DNA from: Taxillus chinensis
Taxonomy: Eukaryota > Streptophyta > Magnoliopsida > Santalales > Loranthaceae
Direction of reading: 5' to 3'
Length of the DNA: 64,000 nucleotides
Assembly (NCBI GenBank): GCA_023512835.1
Contig: CM042085.1
Span: 38,394,324 to 38,458,323, forward strand
Positions within the stretch are counted from its first letter, which is position 1, and each line of letters opens with the position of its first letter. This document shows positions 11,886 through 22,491 of the stretch, piece after piece. Below the pieces are notes generated by a model. That model was given only the letters and a program-made list of their open reading frames with translations. It made no database searches and was not told the origin of the DNA. Made by a program: the position numbers and the translations under genes.

Positions 11886-13750
11886 TGTTGGAATATTGGA
11901 ATAGGATTAACGATTAACCGCAGCAGAAACGGATTTTAAAATTTTTAATTCCAGCAGACAAACACCAGGATCTAAACATGAATCAATTGATTTAATTTAG
12001 CGAAGAGCGAAAAGAAGAAACCAACCTGAAGAACGGTAAAGCTAGAACCCTCTTCTTTTCCCCCGGAAAGAACTCACGATCTACCTTCGATCGTCCTCGC
12101 AGCCTCCTGGATTCAACCACCAAATAGCCTTCTCTGCTATTCACCTTCTCAAGGAGCACAAGGCTATGGCACCCTTGGATCAAAGAATAGGAACACCACC
12201 TCTGTTAGGGTTGGCCGTCACCTGCCTCTCTCTCTCTTGGCTGTCAACGATTGCACACGCACACTTAACATAAGAGGCTATGCATCTATTTATAGACTTA
12301 GGGTTACCCCTGTGCTATTACGCATATGCCTCTTTAGTTAAATAATAATAATACATATTATTCAAACTCTTTAAATAATATGATTATTACGCAACAAAGC
12401 TAATTAAATAAATATTTAATATTATTTATTCATCAAATAAATAAATAATATAATTATTCATTTAATCATATTAAATAGATAAAATATTTATTATTATTTA
12501 TTTAATCTAATTAAATAAATAACCATGTAATATATATTTAACTCTTAAATATATATTGACAAACGTTGATTAATTAGCTCTTAAACACAGCTAGAGAATT
12601 ATCTCATAATGATCCAGTACTCCATACAAGAATAAATAGTGCTAGCAAGAGAGACCAAATGGACCTACTTAATCGAAGCTCCAATAAATAATATTTAATT
12701 AATTAATCTCATTAATCAATTAAATTATTATTTATTAGTTTTAGTCCGAGCCACGATCAGGGACTAAAACTGCACTCTAAGATTAAACAGATATAATTAT
12801 AAGAATCCAAAACAAAGGATTTGTCCATCGATATATCTGATTGCCATGTGATATGATCCTCCACTATGATATTCATAATTAGAGATAGGTATCAATGGAT
12901 TTCGTTCAACCTCTCTAATTATATCTTTATCCATGTGTTACCAATAATTCTCTAATGGGCGACCTATACATGTTCCAATCATGAATTAGGATTTATAATA
13001 AATTATATCTAATATAATTACAAACGCTTGATTCACCCAAGAATCCTGAATTAAACAACATGGGAATATCATTACTCTTCGTGTAGCGAAGCAGTGGATT
13101 CCATGCACCTGACTTGATGCTCCCACTATCTATAATATCATATCTCCAAGATATCGAGGTATTTGAAGCACTAAGCCTCTCACTCATTGATAAGTCAAAA
13201 AACAAATTATAGATATGAGTTAATCAAACGGTCTGGATTAAGATCAATCTATAAATCAGTCATCCAGCGATAGAATATAAAATTCTTCATATAAGGCAAC
13301 AGATATTAGTTGAAGAACTTAGTCTATCATGGTCCTATTCAATATGTATGATTACATACTGGCACTACTATTTGTAAACTCTTTACAATGATCCTAGATT
13401 AGATCACTCCCACTATGGAAATAGTCCACACCACAATCTTATCAGAATAGAGCATCCCAAACTTCATTCACCGATTATGAACCAATTTTATACTTAGTCT
13501 AATTAGTGGATCTATTATATGTGTCCTACACATTCCCAGTAATAGACTTTGATAAGTAATGAGATGTTATGATGCTCAACCACATAAGAAAGCTGAATAA
13601 TGCAATCTAATAAATACTTAAACAAAATATATTTTAATTAATCAGAAATAGTCTTTATATCATTGGGATTACACATTGCTTTATATAGCACTATCCCAAT
13701 ATAGGCTATATGTTACTTGTTAAATATATATGCATAATTAATATATGTAA
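11886..13750. mobile_element. Possible solo LTR (Copia-like appearance)
   Basis: The stretch begins with TGTTGGAATATTGG and is a long, gene-free, AT-rich block. It is flanked at some distance by GACCACTA on the left (11875-11882) and the same octamer on the right (13875-13882). Its style (TGTTGGAATA start, long AATTAATTAA tracts, several TCCCACTAT motifs) resembles long plant Copia LTRs as I recall them. The right boundary is not defined, and the octamer does not fit a 5-bp LTR duplication, so classification is weak. Confidence 0.35.
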
Positions 13751-14291
13751 TAATAATAATAAGGACCCAGCCTACGGGCCAGGCTGGGCTAGAAATTTCT
13801 GGCTAGTTTAAAAGTGGCCCGGGCAGGATGGGCTTGGCATGGCTCGACCCACCCGTTTAACACCCCTGCATTTAGACCACTATTTTAGGGCGATTTCGGG
13901 TGTGTATTGAGATGAATTATATATCTTTTTCACCCAAAAATATTTATATTTTCTCCCTAACACTTTAACCAACAGATGGAACTTTCCTTGGAGTTTTTGC
14001 TTGTTTTTGTGTTATTTTTGATAAACTCAGGGATTTCTCCATGGAAGCAAGAGATTGAGGCTGCGGTAGCTAAACTACAAAAGACGACTGAGATTTGATG
14101 AATAGATAATTTCATCTGATCAGACTTATTATGACAAGACGATTCAAACCTCAAATAGGCACTTTGCCTTCTAGTTAGGAGAATAAAAAGTTTGGTCGAG
14201 TGAAGGCATGTTCATCCAACCAAGTGTGATGAAGATGTATTCCGTCGATTCAAGCATTACTAGATCATTTCTCTTTCTGTTCGGGTGAAGA
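13751..14291. other. Noncoding; fragment of a hAT-like end at about 13765-13870
   Basis: Positions 13765-13870 are rich in GGGCCAGGCTGGGC-type sequence and end in CCCGTTTAACACCCCTG. That resembles the right terminus of the intact hAT element at 14563, but no matching left end is visible. The rest is AT-rich noncoding sequence. Confidence 0.45.
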
Positions 14292-14563
14292 TAGGGGTCT
14301 TAAACGGGCGGGCCCAGGTCGGGCCTGGGCTTAAACGAGCTCTTAACCTATTTAGGCCCTCTTTTAAACAGGCCAGAAGTATAAGGCTATAGCCCGCGGG
14401 CTGGCCCATATTCGTGTGGGCTAATCTCGTTTAAACCATGGCCCATGGGCTTGAAATCGTATAGGCTCATCATTAAATGGGCTAAGAATATGAAGCTCGA
14501 TTTGGCCCATATTGTAGGCCAGCCTGCGCTGTTGTGGGCCAGGGGCCCGTTTAACACCCCCTA
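14292..14563. mobile_element. hAT-type MITE (272 bp) with perfect 8-bp target duplication
   Basis: The left terminus is TAGGGGTCTTAAACGGGC. The right terminus, on the opposite strand, is TAGGGGGTGTTAAACGGGC. Exact direct repeats GGTGAAGA flank it (14284-14291 and 14564-14571). The interior is made of GGCCCA/GGGCCTGGGC motifs with no coding frame. Clean ends and an exact duplication suggest a fairly recent insertion. Confidence 0.88.
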
Positions 14564-15454
14564 GGTGAAGACAGAGATAGTCAGATGAACCTCACCCGAC
14601 CACTTTGATAAATTTATTTTGGACTCCTCTCATCTTGAATCAATGACTTATCTTCTGGTTGGGTGAAATTAAGAACTCGTTGGATGAAGCTTCATTCACC
14701 CGACCTTGTCGTTTTCTATCAGATCTGCACTGATTCTAAGCCAACAAGTCCTATTTCCAAGTCTACAACACAACATTCTATGCCGAACATTTTTAATGAG
14801 ACAGTTACACCATTTGCAATCGCTTACACCTGTAGGGTTGTGATTAAATTCAGCTAAGATGATGTAATTTCATTTTTAATGTTGTCTTAATTGTTGGAGG
14901 CTATTTAAGTTGAGATTTTGGAAGAGAAAGGGGTTGGAAAAAGTAGAGGAAAATACCCAAAATTTGTAATTACCTTTAGAGAGCTGAATTTAGTGAGTTT
15001 TTAGAGGATTGGAGAATCAAAAACAATCAGGAACACCACCAGTTGGGAGGAAGACATCAAAGGGGTCAAATCCACACTCAAGCAGTCACAGTTACCTTAT
15101 TTTTCCTTCAATCATGTAATTTTTCTCTGTTGTGTTTTGTAAACCCAGTATGTTAGCTTAAAACCCCTTGATTAGGGTTATGATGGAATTTGATGTAACG
15201 GGTTAACTGGAATATTTTGCAAATTCATGTTCTCTCTTTAACTATTTATTGAAAGTCTTCATTTTACGTATGGAATGTAAGGACCCATGTTTTGTGGTAT
15301 GTAAGAAGTTAAGCACAGATGCCTTGTGAGTGGAAATAGTTGGGTTTTAGGGAGTTTTTTTCCCACACACTTTAGCTAAAACACCTTGAACGTTGATGCA
15401 CGAGTTTAAGGTAAGAGATAAGCCCAAGAGGGGACTTTTGAGAGGTGCACGTGA
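14564..15454. other. Noncoding; no gene seen
   Basis: Positions 14580-14720 contain several CACCCGACC/GGTGAA motifs of unknown meaning, also present just left of the MITE. The rest up to the LTR array is AT-rich with no feature I can support. Confidence 0.4.
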
Positions 15455-15459
15455 CAATG

Positions 15460-17904
15460 TGTCATCACCCGGTGTCGTCCGGGCTCGTGACTGGCTTGAG
15501 ATTACTCCTTTGGATGGAGATTTGGTCATTGAGCCATCATTGCCATAGCTCACATAAAACCAGGAGAGATAAAAGAAACAGAGTCGCCACCAAACAAAAA
15601 TGAAGGTGTGTTTGGCCACCTAGGAGGGTCTACGGTTCCAGAGAAAAGGTTCGGGAGTCGGTTACGTGTGGGGAAGGAAGAATAGGCTCTTGCACCCCCA
15701 CAGCGCCCAAAATTGGTACCTAGTCATTGTCTATGGGTGTCTGCTTATTTTAATTTCCCTTTCATTTCTTTTTATTTCATTGTAAAAACTTTTAATTTCC
15801 CTTTCGTTTCTTTTTATTTCATTGTAAAAACTATGGCTGGTTGGCTTAGAAAATGAATGTCATTCTTTTGTTTTATCGAGGAAAACAGAAAGAAAGCCAG
15901 TAGCATGAAGAGCACAGCATGGAGCTCGGATTCATTACCACAGTTTATGTTGGCCAGGTGGTGAAGATATAAGCAATAGGACTTAATTTCACAGCCACAG
16001 AAGCTTGGGTTTATTTAAAGAGAATTTGGGGTTTTTCTTAAAAATGAGAGAGTACAGGGCCTGGTATAGTGAAGAGCATGCTGTGAAGCTCAGATTCACT
16101 CCCAGACTCAATATTGTTGGCTAAGTGGCAAGGATATGAGCATAAAAAGCTCAATCCCACGGCCACCGGGCCTTTGAAAACGTTTTGTTGTATTTTTGAA
16201 TAAAAAGGTGAGATTTCGGTGTAGTGACGATGATGAATGTAAGATAAGAGGGGAATAAAACCTAGAAATCAAGCTTGATGTTCCTGCTAGTTTCACTCCT
16301 CTTTGACTGCTTGAGGGACGTGGAGACAAAATCTAGCAAGGAAGGTGGAGGACGTCTTCTTCAGCTCCGTTCAGCAAAGTCTGCTGAATATTTGGGCCTT
16401 CTCCCTCAAAGCTCTATATGCTGTTAGTCTACAAAAAATATTCGTCCTCTTTTTTGATGGAGCAAATGATTATTTATAGAAGTCTTGGAGGGGACAGACG
16501 GCTCTTTGGGAACTTGGAGAATTAAATAACATGACTTTTGAAGTTCCCAGGCATCAATCGCAGGTTCCAAAGCCGACATATGCGTTTACGAGGCGACCCA
16601 CGAATTCCCAGGCGCTAATTGATGCATTTTCGAGAGTCCTAGCATTTAAATGTGGGATTAGAGTCGTTTAATTGCATTTTTGAGAAAAACCACGCTTATT
16701 TCACTGTGCACTTAAAGGAGGGGTGAAACGGCGCCATTTTGGAGTCTCCAACCGAAGCCTGCAGAGTCGAAGGTCCCATGGTGGCCTCGCGGGGTTGAAT
16801 GTCATAGCTGGTGCAGGGCCGAAGACTGAGGTGCCTCGTAGGGTCGAAGACTGGAAATTGCCTCGAAGGGTCGAAGGCTGGAGGTTGCTTTGAAGGATCG
16901 GAGGTTGCAGGTGAGGGTTGTTTCGAAGATCGAAGGTCGTAGCCGAAGGTCGCTTTGAAGACTTGAAGGTCGCTGAAGGTTGCCCTTAAGGGTTTGGACA
17001 CTGTAGCCTGCCTCGAAGGGTCGAAGGTCATAGGCTGTCTTGCAGGGTCAAAGACTGTAGCTTGCCTCGAAGGGTCGAAGGTCGCCTTGCAGGGTTGAAG
17101 GCTTGGAGGATGCTTCGAAGGACGCAGGGTCGTAGCGGAAGCCGCCTCGAAGGTCGGAGGTCGTAGCTGAAGTTGCTTCGAAGGGTCGAAGGGTCGAAGC
17201 CGTGTCGAAGATTCGTAGCCGCGTTGAAGGGTGGAGGCTGCGCTACGAGGCTGAGCTTGACTACAAGGCGGGCTGCTTTGAGGCAGGGTTGCGCTACAAG
17301 GCTGACTGCCCTACGAGGCTACGAGTCTGCTGAGCTTCGAGGCAAGGCTGCGCTACGAGGCTGAGCTGGACTACGAGGCAGGCTGAGCTACGAGGCTTCG
17401 ACTGTGAGTGCAGGTCTGGCTACGAGGCTTCGAGGCTGGCTGCCTGGCTTCGAGGTTGACTGCTATGAGTTTTCGAGGCTGGGGGTGCTGCGGGTCTGCG
17501 AACTTTGAGTCTATGAGTGCTGCGGGTCTGCGAACTTCGAGTCTGTGAGTGCTTGCGGGTCTGCGAGCTTCGAGGCTGAGCTGGACTACGAGTCTATAGG
17601 CTTTGGGCAGCGACCATGAATTTGCCTGAATAGCTTCTGGGAGACTTCTGCAATCATATTTCGGTCAATTTGACCGAGGGGCGTTAACCGTTTTTCCGCA
17701 AGTTTGACTTTCCATGCCGAAAGCTATTTTAGTCATAACTTCTTCGTTTCAAGTCGGATTTGGGCACGGTCAAGTGCGTTGGTTTCCAAATTTCATCCTC
17801 TATCCTTTAGTGTTGACCTTGGTGAATTTTGAGATCCCTCAAAAATGACTCTTATTTTAGATTTCTTTGGCTGTGATCTGGCCCGGTCAAAATGGGGTCC
17901 AACA
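15460..17904 (-). mobile_element. Solo LTR (copy A1) of the E1 family, with 5-bp duplication
   Basis: On the plus strand it runs from TGTCATCACCCGGTG to GGGGTCCAACA; on the element's sense strand it is TGTTGGACCCC...GATGACA. The pentamer CAATG occurs directly before (15455-15459) and after (17905-17909), as expected for a single LTR insertion. The centre (about 16750-17620) is a degenerate array, first of GAAGGTCG/CGAAGG units, then of GCTACGAGGCTGAGCTGGAC-like units. It is 2445 bp long, shorter than copies A2 and A3 because of array length differences. Frames open in the array reflect its composition and are not genes. Confidence 0.85.
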
Positions 17905-17977
17905 CAATGCACGTCATATGGGGATATGACGTGCAAGGGGATTTTGGTTTGCTTATCTTCTACATGATTCTAGGAAG
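17905..17977. other. 73-bp linker L1 between LTR copies, with a 26-nt hairpin
   Basis: It is identical in length and nearly identical in sequence to 36041-36113. It begins with CAATG and contains an inverted repeat GCACGTCATAT-GGGG-ATATGACGTGC (17909-17934). It ends in CTAGGAAG against the next LTR. It appears to be original flanking DNA that was duplicated with the LTRs. Confidence 0.8.
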
Positions 17978-20553
17978 TGTCATCACCCGGTGTCGTCCGG
18001 GCTCGTGACTGGCTTGAGATTACTCCTTTGGATGGAGATTTGGTCATTGAGTTATCATTGCCATAGTTCACATAAAACCAAAAAGAGAGATAAAAGAAAC
18101 AGAGTCGCCACCAAACAAAGATGAAGGTGTGTTTGGCCACCTAGGAGGGTCTACGGTTCCAGAGAAAAGGTTCGGGAGTCGGTTACGTGTGGGGAAGGAA
18201 GAATAGGCTCTTGCACCCCCACAACGCCCAAAATTGGTACCTAGTCTTTGTCTATGGGTGTCTGCTTATTTTAATTTCCCTTTCGTTTCTTTTTATTTCA
18301 TTGTAAAAACTATGGCTGGTTGGCTTAGAAAATGAATGTCATTCTTTTGTTTTATCGAGGAAAACAGAAAGAAAGCCAGTAACATAAAGAGCACAACATG
18401 GAGCTCGGATTCATTACCACAGTTTATGTTGGCCAGGTGGTGAAGATATAAGCAATAGGACTTAATTTCATAGCCACAGAAGCCTGGGTTTATTTAAAGA
18501 GAATTTGGGGTTTTTTAAAAAAATGAGAGAGTACAGGGCCTAGTATAGTGAAGAGCACGCTGTGAAGCTCAGATTCACTCCCAGACTCAATATTGTTGCC
18601 CAAGTGGCGAGGATATGAGCATAAAAAGCTCAATCCCACGGCCACCGGGCCTTTGAAAACGTTTTGTTGTATTTTTGAATAAAAAGGTGAGATTTTGGTG
18701 TAGTGATGATGATGAATGTAAGATAAGAGGGGAATAAAACCTGGAAATCAAGCTTGATGTTCCTGCTAGTTTCACTCCTCTTTGACTGCTTGAGGGTCGT
18801 GGAGACAAAATCTAGCAAGGATGGTGGAGGACGTCTTCTTCAGCTCCGTTCAGCAAAGTCTGCTGAATATTTGGGCCTTCTCCCTCAAAGCTCTCTATGC
18901 TTGTTAGTCTCCAAAAAATATCCGTCCTCTTTTTTGATGGAGCAAACGATTATTTATAGAAGTCTTGGAGGGGACAGACGGCTCTTTGGGAACTTGGAGA
19001 ATTAAATGACATGACTTTTGAAGTTCCCAGGCGTCAATCGCAGGTTCCAAAGCCGACATATGCGTTTACTAGCGACCCACGAATTCCCAGGCGCTAATTG
19101 ATGCATTTCCGAGAGTCCCAGCATTTAAATGTGGGATTAGAGTCGTTTAATTGCATTTTTGAGAAAAACCACGCTTATTTCACTGTGCACTTAAAGGAGG
19201 GGTGAAACGGCGCCATTTTGGAGTCTCCAACCGAAGCCTGCAGAGTCGAAGGTCCCATGGTGGCCTCGCGGGGTCGAAGGTCGTAGCTGGTGCAGAGCCG
19301 AAGACTGAGGTGCCTCGCAGGGTCGAAGACTGGAAATTGCCTCGAAGGGTCGAAGGCTGGAGGTTGCTTTGAAGGATCGGAGGTTGCAGGTGAGGGTTGT
19401 TTCGAAGATCGAAGGTCGTAGCTGAAGGTCCCTTTGAAGACTTGAAGGTCGCTGAAGGTTGCCCTTAAGGGTTTGGACACTGTAGCCTGCCTCGAAGGGT
19501 CGAAGGTCATAGGCTGTCTTGCAGGGTCGAAGACTATAGCTTGCCTCGAAGGGTCGAAGGTCGCCTTGCAGGGTTGAAGGCTTGGAGGATGCTTCGAAGG
19601 ACGCAGGGTCGTAGCGGAAGCCGCCTCGAAGGTCGGAGGTCGTAGCTGAAGTTGCTTCGAAGGGTCGAAGGGTCGAAGCCGCATCGAAGAGTCGTAGCCG
19701 CGTCGAAGGCTCGAAGGGTCGAAGCCGTGTCAAAGATTTGTAGCCGCGTTGAAGGGTGGAGGTTGTGCTACGAGGCTGAGCTTGACTACGAGGCGGGCTG
19801 CTTTAAGGCAGGGCTACGCTACAAGGCTGACTGCGCTATGAGGCTACGAGTCTGCTGAGCTTCGAGGCAAGGATGAGCTACGAGGGTGAGCTGGACTACG
19901 AGGCAGGCTGCTGAGCTTCGAGGCAAGGCTGCGCTATGAGGCTGAGCTGGACTACAAGGCAGGCTGAGCTATGAGGCTTCAACTGTGAGTGCCGCGAGGC
20001 TTCGACTGCGAGTGCTGTGAGGTTCCGAGGTAAAATGCTGTGAGTGCAGGTCTGGCTACGAGGCTTTGGCTATGAGGCTTCGAGGCTGGCTGCCTGGCTT
20101 CGAGGTTGACTGCTACGAGTTTTCGAGGCTGGGGGTGCTGCGGGTCTGCGAACTTTGAGTCTATGAGTGCTGCGGGTCTGCGAACTTCGAGTCTGTGAGT
20201 GCTGCGGGTCTGCGAGCTTCGAGGCTGAGCTGGACTACGAGTCTATAGGCTTTGGGCAGCGACCATGAATTTGCCTGAATAGCTTCTGGGAGACTTCTGC
20301 AATCATATTTCGGTCAATTTGACCGAGGGGCGTTAACCGTTTTTCCGCAAGTTTGACTTTCCATGCCGAAAGCTATTTTAGTCATAACTTCTTCGTTTCA
20401 AGTCGGATTTGGGCACGGTCAAGTGCGTTGGTTTCCAAATTTCATCCTCTATCCTTTAGTGTTGACATTGGTGAATTTTGAGATCCCTCAGAAATGACTC
20501 TTATTTTAGATTTCTTTGGCTGTGATCTGGCCCGGTCAAAATGGGGTCCAACA
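17978..20553 (-). repeat. 3' LTR of E1 (copy A2)
   Basis: 2576 bp, plus-strand ends TGTCATCACC and GGTCCAACA, directly followed on the right by the polypurine tract. It carries the same CGAAGG and CTACGAGGC arrays as A1, but longer (about 19250-20240). Low-complexity open frames over the array on the minus strand are not considered genes. Confidence 0.92.
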
Positions 20554-20566
20554 GCTGCCCCTCTTT
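20554..20566 (-). promoter_or_regulatory. Polypurine tract of E1
   Basis: On the sense strand AAAGAGGGGCAGC sits immediately 5' of the 3' LTR start TGTTGG, as expected for the plus-strand DNA primer. The same sequence with one change is at the equivalent site of E2 (48693-48706). Confidence 0.85.
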
Positions 20567-20671
20567 GCGCGTTGTTCGTGTACGAATGATGTGCAAAGAT
20601 AAGACCATACCCATTTTGACCAGTTGATTTTCCTCTCAGGGATTGATATCTTGCGGTTTTGGTGTGGTTTG

Positions 20672-21447
20672 GCATGCGGGTGAGCATGGCTTTGGATGTT
20701 GAGCATGCGGGTGAGCATGGCTTTGGATGTTGAGCATGCGGACGAGCATGGTTTTGAATGTTGAGCATGCGGGTGAGCATGGCTCTGAATGTTGAGCATG
20801 CGGGTGAGCATGGCTCTAGTTGTTTGGCATGCGGGTGAGCATGGCTCTGGTTGTTTGGCATGCAGGTGAGCATGGCTTTGGACATTTTGCATGCGGGTGA
20901 GCATGGCTTTGGATATTTTGCATGCGGGTGAGCATGGCTTTGGTCATTTTGCATGCGGGTGAGCATGACTTTGGATATTTTGCATGCAGGTGAGCATGGC
21001 TTTGGATATTTGGCATGCGGGTGAGCATGGCTTTGGATGTTGAGCATGCGGGTGAGCATGGCTTTGGATATTTTGCATGCGGGTGAGCATGGCTTTGGTC
21101 ATTTTGCATGCGGGTGAGCATGACTTTGGATATTTTGCATGCGGGTGAGCATGACTTTGGATATTTTGCATGCGGGTGAGCATGACTTTGGATATTTGGC
21201 ATGCGGGTGAGCATGGCTTTGGATATTTTCCATACGGGTGAGCATGGCTTTGGTCATTTTGCATGCGGGTGAGCATGGCTTTGGATATTTTGCATGCGGG
21301 TGAGCATGGCTTTGGATATTTGGCATGCGGGTGAGCATGGCTTTGGATATTTTGCATGCGGGTGAGCATGGCTTTGGTCATTTTGCATGTGGGTGAGCAT
21401 GGCTTTGGATGTTGAGCATGCGGGTGAGTATGGCTTTGGATATTTGG
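20672..21447. repeat. Tandem array of 25 units of 31 bp in the 3' untranslated region of E1
   Basis: The unit runs from GCATGCGGGTGAGCATGGCT through a variable tail (TTGGATGTTGA, TTGGATATTTT, TTGGTCATTTT). Variants are interspersed rather than grouped. Because 31 is not divisible by three and no frame of the unit has a minus-strand stop, every minus-strand frame stays open and reads a 31-residue periodic peptide. This lies between pol and the polypurine tract, a position where tandem arrays are known to arise in Tat/Ogre elements. Confidence 0.95.
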
Positions 21448-22256
21448 ATCGAAATGAACGGTTTCTCTGTTTGGGGATGAAAACTTTCCTCACTTCTTGA
21501 GCTCTAAGGCTTATCCACTGGGGTAAGAGGCGCTATGCCGTGACAACAGTTCTGCAGTTTGGACGGGAGCAAACATGCCAAATGTAGGAATGATGCATGA
21601 AATACGGTTGATGCATGAAATGTAATTGATGCATGTGGCGCGGGGGGAGGTCTGAATCTTTGAGAACGTGCATGAGGTACACATAATGCGGGGCAGAGAC
21701 AATCTAAGGAGATTTTGGTGCCGCTTTTTCTGAAAAGCACGCTGCCAGATGACTTGGCATCCTTTTCTTCTCCCGATGAGCAAACTGCTAAGTTGCATGA
21801 GCCCTGATTTCTCTTAAGGCAAAAGTCCAGAGCTTTGTTATTGCCTTATGCAAACCTCACGGCGAAGCAAAGTTTAGGAAACTCAAGCGGGGAATGAACG
21901 ATTTTAAAATGATTTTTAAATGGCCAAAACGATATTTATTTGATAAGACATTTTGCACTTACAATTGCATCATTGCATATGAAACAACTTGTTTATCATC
22001 ATACAAAGTTTAACTAAACTCCCTTTTGTAGTACAAAGACAATAGCTTCAAAAGACATGTCTTGTAAAGTTGATCAGAGTATGCTTAAGATTTGACTAAT
22101 CCTTTGATTCACAGCCTAGTCTCTGGTTTGAAGTGGCGTGACGACCTTTCTGCGACCGTCTGCTTGGGGAGCTTGAGAGTTGTCCCCCCACTTTGGTTTT
22201 CTTAGAAGATCATGGATCCTGATATCACTGCACTTTTGTTGGCTTTATATTTTACC

Positions 22257-22284
22257 CTTGGCGCCCTTTCGGGTTTTCACCAAG
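22257..22284 (-). promoter_or_regulatory. 28-nt RNA hairpin motif, copy 1 (E1)
   Basis: The sense RNA reads: 5' stem CUUGGUG, bulge AAAA, inner stem CCC, loop GAAA, inner stem GGG, 3' stem CGCCAAG. All seven outer pairs form if one U-G wobble is allowed, and the inner three are perfect under a GNRA-type loop. It lies about 210 nt past the pol stop. It is one of five copies with the same fold (see 22326, 50505, 50568, 50636). Confidence 0.7.
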
Positions 22285-22325
22285 TCCGCCTTTCTTTTGC
22301 TTTTGATTGAGCTTTGTGTTAAACC

Positions 22326-22353
22326 CTTGGTGCCCTTTCAGGTTTTCACCAAG
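22326..22353 (-). promoter_or_regulatory. 28-nt RNA hairpin motif, copy 2 (E1)
   Basis: Sense RNA: CUUGGUG, AAAA, CCU, GAAA, GGG, CACCAAG. The outer seven pairs are all Watson-Crick. It lies 69 nt from copy 1 and about 140 nt past the pol stop. The flanking bases GGA and GGGU are shared with the other copies. Confidence 0.7.
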
Positions 22354-22491
22354 TCCGCTCTTGGGCCACGAACCTCGTTTGTCAAGTCATGCAAACTTGA
22401 TTGCCATACAGTGATGGCGAATTTAGCACCATTATGTGAAGGACTGAAGCATTTGATTTAGTTGGGTATAACGGTTTTTGAAGTGGGGAAG

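Noticed and set aside
11875..13882. GACCACTA octamers as a hAT target duplication around 11883-13874
   Set aside because: No hAT-type termini lie inside them. The left sequence begins as an LTR (TGTTGG) and the right ends AACACCCCTGCATTTA, so the match may be coincidental or reflect nested insertions.
19175..19733. Minus-strand ORFs of 169-180 codons inside LTR A2
   Set aside because: They follow the CGAAGG array and give low-complexity Ser/Pro/Phe repeats. The equivalent frames differ among A1-A3.
20672..21447. CRISPR-like regular array
   Set aside because: Units are contiguous tandem repeats without unique spacers, inside a plant retrotransposon.
20442..21493. Several overlapping minus-strand ORFs of 79-205 codons over the 31-bp array
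   Set aside because: They are one repetitive sequence read in three frames with no domain or conserved start. I treat the array as noncoding and list the open-frame property only as a finding.
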